DNA of 64,000 nt from Chloropicon primus. Lineage: Eukaryota; Chlorophyta; Chloropicophyceae; Chloropicales; Chloropicaceae. The DNA lies in the NCBI GenBank assembly GCA_023205875.1, contig CP060754.1, positions 930,001-994,000 on the forward strand, in the 5' to 3' direction. This document shows, piece after piece, positions 58,069 to 64,000 of the stretch. Under the pieces are notes generated by a model, which had not been told where the DNA came from, searched no databases, and saw nothing but the letters and a program-made list of their open reading frames with translations. The translations under genes and the position numbers were made by a program. Position 1 is the stretch's first letter. Every line of letters begins with the position of its first letter.

Positions 58069-58698
58069 CTACTTTCTCGTCTTAAGCGCGCTTCGCAAGA
58101 CCGTTCCTTCCTCTGCTTCCGTCGCCGAAGCGATGGCGGGTCCCGTGAAAATGAGCAGGGGGATCACTTGCACGAGCCAAGTGAACCACATGAACACGTT
58201 CGATGCGAGGAGCTTGTCGCACTCCGCGTTCGCAATCTTCGTGAAAAAGGAGTTTGTGCACGTGGTCGAGGTCAAACCAGCAACCGAGCAGGCCGCGCCG
58301 AAAGCCAAGAAAGCTACGGCGCAATCCGAGTAGATCTCAATCCTGTTCAAGACCTTGGAGCCCGTCGGGAAGATGAGGGACTTGTCCATAATAAGGGAGA
58401 CCTCCACGACGAGCCAGAAAATGGAAAAGAGCCACACGATGAGCCCCGAGGCGAGCTGGAAGTTCACGGGATCGACTTCCCCGACGCTGACCGTGCTCGC
58501 CGTGATGGTCCAACTGAGGAGGGAGAAGAGGAATATCCACCCGCGGAAGACCACGGGAAGGTACGGGTGCGTGAACGCCCCTTGTACCTGCGTGGTGACT
58601 TGGGTCCCTATGTTCTGCATCTGCTCCTTGGCCCTGTCCGTCACAGACGGACCCGCGCTGGGGGGCAAAGGATCCGCTCCCGTTTCCCCTTGCATCAT
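58069..58698 (-). CDS. CASP-like (CASPL/MARVEL) tetraspan membrane protein
   Basis: 209 residues from the ATG at 58698. There are four membrane segments: VVFRGWIFLFSLLSWTITA, GLIVWLFSIFWLVVEVSLIM, SDCAVAFLAFGAACSVAGL and MWFTWLVQVIPLLIFTGPA. An arginine at the start of the first segment and an aspartate in the third match the pair conserved in CASP-like proteins of land plants and green algae. A loop between segments 3 and 4 has cysteines (TTCTNSFF, AECDKLL). CASPLs form membrane scaffold domains in plants; role in algae unknown. Confidence 0.68.
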   Translation of the reverse strand: MMQGETGADPLPPSAGPSVTDRAKEQMQNIGTQVTTQVQGAFTHPYLPVVFRGWIFLFSLLSWTITASTVSVGEVDPVNFQLASGLIVWLFSIFWLVVEVSLIMDKSLIFPTGSKVLNRIEIYSDCAVAFLAFGAACSVAGLTSTTCTNSFFTKIANAECDKLLASNVFMWFTWLVQVIPLLIFTGPAIASATEAEEGTVLRSALKTRK

Positions 58699-59046
58699 CT
58701 TGCCTCCTTTCTCCTTTCTTCGGGCTTGCGCGAAAACCTCTCTTCGCACTTCAAGGACAACAACCTCGCGACACGTCCCCCGTCTCGACCCAACCTCACC
58801 ACAGCCACAACCTCACGACAACAACAACACGAGGAACCGAGCGAGCACCACCTGGGGCGGACGCAAAAAAACAAAACTCAACTAAACCCTTTCCTCACCC
58901 TCAAACGGAGCGAGCGTTACACGTTCACCCTACGACGTTACTGTTCAAACTTCCCGCCACGACAGCTGAGGCGCGAGAACGAGAGAGAGAGAGAGAGAGG
59001 AGTGAGGAGTGGAGCCTGTCGACCGTAGGTGTGCAGGGTTTGTGAG
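58699..59046. other. Divergent intergenic region, CASPL / coiled-coil gene
   Basis: 348 bp with CAACAA-rich DNA (58825-58835) and a (GA)n run at 58981-58999 just before the next gene. No gene seen. Confidence 0.5.
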
Positions 59047-60936
59047 ATGGAGGGAAACGGGATGAGTGTGACGGAGATGGACGTGGAGGCGGAGCTCCTT
59101 GCGCTGTCGCCCGCGGGAGGGGCGGAGGAGGACCCCCTCCTCGAGGTCCTGGGTGGGGGGTTCGTCGTACCGCACCAGCGGGAGCAGAAGATATCGCACA
59201 GGGAGTGGAACTCCAAGGGGGTGAGCGGGACGCTGGCCGAGGGGAGCCTCGTGTGCTTCTCGAACGAGGAGGGCCTGCCGCTCAAGGTTGTGAAGCACCC
59301 GGAGGGAAGGTACTGGGAGCTCGTGCCGACGCACGTGAACCTGATGAGCGAGAGCGAGGAGGACCCCCAGCACTACTTGGCCCCGGAGTGCGTCTTCACC
59401 GTTCTGAGGAAGGGGGAGAGGGATTACGGGTTCCGCAGCTGGGCGGCCGAGGGCCGCCTCCTCCAGGCGACGAGGAACAGGAGGGAGAAGCCCCGCGTCA
59501 CGAACTACAACTTCCACGGCTGGGAGACCTGGAGGCTTGTCGGGAACACGCTCCAGAACTTGGCCTGGAAGACCGACCTCTCCGCGTGGAACATCTCCGA
59601 GGTGAGGGTCCAGGTGCTCTCCATGGCGATCGAGCGCGAGATGAAGCTGAAGAGCGAACACAGGGAGGTGAGGAAGGCCCTGCTCCTGACGGAGGAGAAG
59701 CGGGAGGAGGCCGAGGGCCAGTACAAGCACGCCATCCAGACCTGCCAGAAACAGATGGAGCTGGCAGCCCAGCAGACGGACGAGCTCCAGGCCAGGCTCG
59801 CCGAGAACTTGGCGACCAACGAGTGCCTCTCCACGGAGGTATTGGAGTACCAGGAGATCAACAAGAGGTCCCACGCCGCCGTGGCTCGCCTCGAGAGGGA
59901 CGTCAGCACGCTGGAGACCAAGGAGAGGGACGGCCGACGCAAGTGCGAGGCCTTGGAAGACACCCTCGCCGAGGAGCGCGCCAAGGCCAAGGAGAGGCTG
60001 AGGAAGCAAAAGGAAAAGTCCGCTTCCGAGAACAGGAAGCTCAAGAGGCAGATGGAGGCGAGGCTGAGGGAGCTCGAGGAGGAGAACGAGGGCCTCCGCA
60101 AGGCGTTGGACTCCATCGCATCCAAAATTTCCCAATTCTCGGCGAGGAACACCCCCGTCGCTGCCGCGAGACCCCGCGCTGGCAGCGCATCCGCTGGCAG
60201 CGGGGAGGGAGGATTCGACTCCCTGTCGGAAGGAACAAACACCCCGACCCTCAGCGCGGAAGAGGACGGCCTGGAGCTCAACAGGGAGTACCCCCTCGAG
60301 GATGACTATCCCGTGGACGCGACGCTCTTGACTGACGGGGAAGATTGTCCCGACAGCAAGATCGCCCTGATCGAACTCGACGCCGAGCCCACCGAACTCA
60401 CCGCAAGGGAGGACCCGTCCGATCTCAAGCCAGAGGAATCTGCTGCCGAGGAAGAGCGCGTCGTGGCCCAGGCCATCGAAGGTGAGGGGGGCAAGGGAGA
60501 GGTTGGTGACACAGCCCGGGAGAGCCCTTCGGTGCAGCCCTCGTCCACTCTCGAGAGCTTGGGGATCGAAAATTCCGAGTCGTCGGACCTGTTCGAGACG
60601 AGCTTCGAGGACGAGGTTCAGACCACGGAGGTCGCCAAGCAAGCCAAGACGGAGGTCGAGATGTTCAAGCAGCAAGAGCCCAAGCCTTATCACCAGGAGA
60701 GTCTGTATCCAGTCCAGTTCGACGCCAAGAAAGTCAAGGGCGGAAGCGGGCTCCAGGAGGCCCGGGCGTCAGCCGAAATGCCCTTCCACAAGAAGACGCT
60801 GGGGGGCGGGAAACGCATTTCGGCCCTGCCTCCTGCCGCCGCGATGATGGGTGGCGACGATGGTGCAGAGTACGAAAACAAGTTTGAGTCCGAGGACTGG
60901 TGGAACTCGTTCACCATGCAGAGCTCTCTTCATTGA
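59047..60936 (+). CDS. Beta-trefoil-like plus coiled-coil protein, unassigned
   Basis: 629 residues from the ATG at 59047. The first ~170 residues look like a fascin/DUF569-type beta-trefoil: VCFSNEEGLPLKVVKHPEG, RDYGFRSWAAEGRLLQATR, TNYNFHGWETWRLVGN. A long coiled coil follows (about 180-375: SEHREVRKALLLTEEKREEA, ERDVSTLETKERDGRRKCE, AEERAKAKERLRKQKEKSA), then an acidic, low-complexity tail. Actin or microtubule binding is possible but inferred. Half a kilobase of it is copied into the peptide-gene island at 51208-51713. Confidence 0.65.
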   Translation: MEGNGMSVTEMDVEAELLALSPAGGAEEDPLLEVLGGGFVVPHQREQKISHREWNSKGVSGTLAEGSLVCFSNEEGLPLKVVKHPEGRYWELVPTHVNLMSESEEDPQHYLAPECVFTVLRKGERDYGFRSWAAEGRLLQATRNRREKPRVTNYNFHGWETWRLVGNTLQNLAWKTDLSAWNISEVRVQVLSMAIEREMKLKSEHREVRKALLLTEEKREEAEGQYKHAIQTCQKQMELAAQQTDELQARLAENLATNECLSTEVLEYQEINKRSHAAVARLERDVSTLETKERDGRRKCEALEDTLAEERAKAKERLRKQKEKSASENRKLKRQMEARLRELEEENEGLRKALDSIASKISQFSARNTPVAAARPRAGSASAGSGEGGFDSLSEGTNTPTLSAEEDGLELNREYPLEDDYPVDATLLTDGEDCPDSKIALIELDAEPTELTAREDPSDLKPEESAAEEERVVAQAIEGEGGKGEVGDTARESPSVQPSSTLESLGIENSESSDLFETSFEDEVQTTEVAKQAKTEVEMFKQQEPKPYHQESLYPVQFDAKKVKGGSGLQEARASAEMPFHKKTLGGGKRISALPPAAAMMGGDDGAEYENKFESEDWWNSFTMQSSLH

Positions 60937-61041
60937 GTTGAACTCTGAAAAAGAAAATTCGCAAGCCAACGTAAAACCAAGAGCTCTTTCATTCAAGAAT
61001 TGCATGTCAAGTTTACGCGCGTGCCTCTCAACCGCCCCTTC

Positions 61042-62055
61042 CTACTTTGATACGAAGCTCTGAATGTCCTTGAGCCAGTTCATGTACTCCCTTTGTTCCT
61101 TGTCGATCGCTACGGTGAAGAGGTACCGGGCAAACTCGTAATCGATGCCCCTCTCGTGAAGGTACTCGAAGAATCCTTCCTGCAGGTTCTCCTCCAAGTC
61201 CTCAAAGTTGGGGCCCTCGTACTCCAACCTCTCCATCGGGGAGTCCTCGTTAGAAATGTTCACGGTGTTGATCGTGTAGATGCTTCCATCGGTTGTGCAC
61301 TCAAAGGTAAGCGTCTCCTTGCCCTTGCCTATGTGAACGTTGAAGTCTATCGAGGGTTCCGGCTCCTCCTCGTAGTTGTCGTCGTCGTCGTCCTCAAAGT
61401 CGTCCTCCCCCGGTGCGACGGCGCCGGCACCCTCCGCTGGCTCGTCCTCGTCGTCCTCGTAGTCGTCCAAGTTGTCGAAGTCGCCCTCGTCGCTCCTGAA
61501 TTCGGTGATGCTGAATACAACAGCAACGGTCTCGCCCTTGTACTCGGTCGAGAGCTCCATGCTGCTGTCTCCGTCCGTCTGGGTGAGCTCAAATCCTGCA
61601 GGGACGCTTCAGGAGCGAAAGCAACAAAATTGGGTCGGAACGGATCCGGTTGTCAGCGGGAGTGGCGGCGCGAACGGGTCCCTGGCGGTCAGCGAGAGAG
61701 AAGAAGCCTACCTATCAATGAGCTCGTCCTTGTAGTACAGACTTTCCTCCGTCTTGAGCTCTTCGCTCAATATCTCCCCCAAGGTCGTCGGCGTCTTCTT
61801 CGACACGGACGTGCAGAGGCCAGCGACCCTTCCCTGACTACCTGCAAGGCCTCCCACCGGCTTGGGGAGGACCGAAGACTGGGCCCATCCCGTCAGCGGG
61901 ACAGGACGCAGTCTGCAGGAAGCAGCAGATCCACCCAGCGAGGCTGGAGCGGGTCTGCTCATGGAGATGGAGTTTCCACCGCTCCTCGTCGTGAAGGCTC
62001 TGGCAGTGGACAGCAAGCTCTTCACAAGTTGCTTGACGTTCGTCTGGCCGGACAT
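61042..62055 (-). CDS. Mitochondrial p32/MAM33/gC1qBP family protein, two exons
   Basis: Exon 1 62055-61712 and exon 2 61606-61042 with a 105-bp intron (GTAGGC...TGAAG) join as ELID-S-VPAGFELTQTDGD; 302 residues. A nearer TGCAG acceptor would shift the frame, so the AAG site at 61607-61608 is preferred. The N-terminus is basic/hydroxylated (mitochondrial presequence). The mature part has the p32 features: a long acidic loop (DNLDDYEDDEDEPAEG, EDDFEDDDDDNYEEEP), the core FNVHIGKGKETLTFECT and a C-terminal helix pair (LQEGFFEYLHERGIDYEFAR, EYMNWLKDIQSF). It is a doughnut-shaped matrix trimer linked to mitochondrial translation. Confidence 0.88.
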
Positions 62056-62262
62056 GCTATGTTGTCTATTTGATTACTGGTGCGGCGGAGGAAAAGCGCC
62101 TAAAAACCTAAACAAGTGGTTCTCCAGAATTTCTTTTAAGCCAGCAGAAGAGAAGAGGGGAGGGAGGGGGAGAAATAGAAATAGCTGGATTAGGCTTTGG
62201 GAGGCCAGCAGAAGGAACATCCCCAAGTGCCTTCAATTTTATGTTTTTTTAAGCTTTGACTT

Positions 62263-64000
62263 CTAATTGTCCCCGATCTTTCCGCTGGTGAACGGCTTCA
62301 TGGGGTCGAAGGACCAGGCCAAGCCCAGTTGCGGGTCCTCTGAGATCACCTTGAGGAGGCAGGACCCGTAAGGCTGCATGAGGCCGCAGCCCTCTTTCTT
62401 GGCACAGAAGGAATATACGTCGCAACCCAAGTTGTGTGGCGGTATCTTGTGCTCCCTTGCTTGGGTGCAGGCCTCGCAGCACCTGGCGACGGACGCAAAA
62501 TCAATTTCAGCGACGATCAGGCCCTTGTAGTGCCCCCGCAGCGCGTGGCACCTCTTCTCCGGGCACGTGAGGACCCCGAGATCCTCTTGGCACAGCCAAT
62601 CCTCCTCTTGGGCGGGGGCTTGTGGATCCCAGGCGAAATCCTGTCTGTCCATGTCCAAGTAGTACATGCTCTTCATCCACGTCTCGTTCGCGTAGTCCTC
62701 GAAGAATGACGCCCAGTCTATCGGGGCCTCCTCGGGCCCCGAGCGCACTCCCAGGACCATGTGATTCTGGTCTCTCGCGCCCCTACTTAGGTACCCGGAT
62801 GCCCACTTCTGGGTCTGCCTGAACTCGTACGTTACGCTGCGCTTGAGCAGGCAAGTCCCGTACCCGAATCTGCTGCACCCGTTCCGGTCCTTGCAGAGGC
62901 TCCAAGTGTCGCACTTTTTGCCGCCTCGACTCGCTTCGCTGCACAAGCTGCAGCACTCGGAGGGTCCAGCCGCAGTCTCCACCGCTACGATCGACCCGAC
63001 GTAGCTCCCGGTGGCCGAGCCCGCGCACTGATCATCGAGGCTCTGTGAGCTCAGAGCTTGCTGCGGGGCAGCCCCCTCCCTCGTGCTCATCCAGTGGTTC
63101 CACCAGCTGTCGACTGGAACAGGCACGTCCTGGCGCCCGCGTCCTTGGGATTCGAGCCCGCCGGCGCAAGTGCCGCAGGAGCTCCTGCAGAAGCCGTTGG
63201 CCCTCATCCAGGGCAATTCGCAGTTCCCCGCGGCTGCCTCCTCTGCGCACGAGGATCCGTTCGGGGTTGGGATGTCCAGGCACTCCTCGTCGCTGAACAC
63301 GATGGTGTCGTTGACCAGCTTTCCCGTGACCACTGGCTCCAATTCCTTCCTGTGGCCGTCCCAAGAGAAGACGAACGCCTCGGCCGCCACGCTCTGGAAC
63401 GCGCCGGTCCGCGGCTCGCTGGGCGCCCCCCTGGTCTCGCCCCGAGAAGGCCTCCTGCTGGATTCCATCGCATCGTTCCAGCGAAAGCCGGTCCTCCACC
63501 GCTGCACCGTGTCGAGCCACTCGGAGTGCGGCTGGTAAGGGTAGTAGTAGAGCATCTGGTTCCTGCCCTCGCTGAGAGTGAAGTAACCCTTCTCGGTGCT
63601 GTCCCAGCAGATAGCCTCCCCCTGCCGCTCGGAGCGGTACGGCAATATCCTCGGATCGCTGTCGAAAAACGAGTCTTCCAAGTTGCTCCTCCGCCAGTAG
63701 TACACGGCAGAGTAGCTCTTGATGAGAAGGCCGAGGCCCGAGGGGCTTATGTCACCCCCCACGAGCTCGCCCTTCGAGGGCGAGTTGTGGTGCTGGTCCT
63801 TGCACTCCTGGTCGTAGTCGACACAAGTGACATGGTACTCCTCCAAGTCGATGACCGCCCCCCTCGCGAGCGGGGCCCTCGCCCAGAACACCTGGAGAGG
63901 GTGCTGCCGCGTCTTCCTCACGATGAACAGGTCCCCGGTGTGCGGGTCCACCAGCAGGGTCTCGGCGTTGGCGTTCCCGGCGTGGCCGGGGAACCTGAAC
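62263..64000 (-). CDS. Large cysteine-rich extracellular protein with ShK-like and apple-like modules (5' end beyond window)
   Basis: Open through the right edge: at least 578 residues, N-terminus missing. The upstream part has beta-propeller-like repeats (NAETLLVDPHTGDLFIVRK, EAICWDSTEKGYFTLSEG). Then comes a ShK-type module: EECLD...SCAEEAAAGNCELPW, then GFCRSSCGTC, with its six cysteines. Two PAN/apple-like modules follow, each with a doubled cysteine start and a shared end: ECCSLCSE...GYGTCLLKR and RCCEACTQ...PYGSCLLKV. These modules are typical of secreted or surface proteins binding carbohydrate or protein. The partner and role are not evident. Confidence 0.7.
   Translation of the reverse strand, partial: FRFPGHAGNANAETLLVDPHTGDLFIVRKTRQHPLQVFWARAPLARGAVIDLEEYHVTCVDYDQECKDQHHNSPSKGELVGGDISPSGLGLLIKSYSAVYYWRRSNLEDSFFDSDPRILPYRSERQGEAICWDSTEKGYFTLSEGRNQMLYYYPYQPHSEWLDTVQRWRTGFRWNDAMESSRRPSRGETRGAPSEPRTGAFQSVAAEAFVFSWDGHRKELEPVVTGKLVNDTIVFSDEECLDIPTPNGSSCAEEAAAGNCELPWMRANGFCRSSCGTCAGGLESQGRGRQDVPVPVDSWWNHWMSTREGAAPQQALSSQSLDDQCAGSATGSYVGSIVAVETAAGPSECCSLCSEASRGGKKCDTWSLCKDRNGCSRFGYGTCLLKRSVTYEFRQTQKWASGYLSRGARDQNHMVLGVRSGPEEAPIDWASFFEDYANETWMKSMYYLDMDRQDFAWDPQAPAQEEDWLCQEDLGVLTCPEKRCHALRGHYKGLIVAEIDFASVARCCEACTQAREHKIPPHNLGCDVYSFCAKKEGCGLMQPYGSCLLKVISEDPQLGLAWSFDPMKPFTSGKIGDN

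Noticed and set aside
58945-60693. 582-codon leucine-rich open frame antisense to the coiled-coil gene
   Set aside because: Antisense of K/E-rich coiled coil reads as leucine-rich; its copied part also appears antisense at 50.9-51.7 kb for the same reason.

Overview
This is a nuclear window from a gene-dense, GC-rich, intron-poor eukaryotic alga. A green alga of prasinophyte grade is the best inference. The plastid proteins (an HCF136/Ycf48 homologue with a transit peptide plus a twin-arginine lumen signal, an LPA3-like DUF1995 protein, a chlorophyllase-like hydrolase) lack the extra ER signal expected of secondary plastids. Several genes are plant-lineage types: MKK3 with its C-terminal NTF2-like domain, MAP3K-epsilon, a GARP transcription factor, a UBP12/USP7 enzyme, an HDA14-like deacetylase, a CASP-like membrane protein and an RWP-RK-like protein. 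Rotatin, MKS1 and WDR90/POC16 point to a lineage that builds, or recently built, centrioles and cilia. No species name can be read from the sequence.

Layout. 0-43.8 kb is ordinary housekeeping DNA: lipocalin, Rotatin, MKS1, MAP3K-epsilon, mitochondrial uL15, a coiled-coil unknown, HDAC, OXA1, CNOT9, LSG1, GARP factor, USP7, PDI, WDR90, DUF1995, MKK3, SEC22, eL18, RFC2, HCF136 and a SH3BGR-type glutaredoxin-fold protein. Genes alternate in strand. Convergent 3' ends are often only 35-75 bp apart and divergent starts 200-650 bp apart. Nine introns with GT-AG ends, about 60-170 bp long, could be placed by joining reading frames. One scar sits at 9.8-10.3 kb: the last ~95 codons of SMC1 abut, head to head, the last ~65 codons of a Fanzor/TnpB-type nuclease.

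43.8-54.7 kb is an accessory island, visibly richer in A+T between genes. It holds an RWP-RK-like protein with an internal duplication, five paralogous small genes with a near-identical leader and promoter but very different C-terminal peptides behind a Lys-Arg site, two copies of an arginine-methyltransferase-like gene (one truncated), a 506-bp copy of part of a gene that lies intact at 59.0-60.9 kb, and a 47-bp minisatellite. The five-gene family is the most unusual content: it looks like a diversifying family of secreted or membrane-released peptides of unknown role, such as pheromone, antimicrobial or toxin-like peptides.

54.7-64 kb returns to ordinary genes: a BTB-ankyrin protein, chlorophyllase-like hydrolase, CASP-like tetraspan protein, a beta-trefoil-like plus coiled-coil protein, mitochondrial p32/MAM33, and the 3' part of a large cysteine-rich extracellular protein that runs off the right edge.
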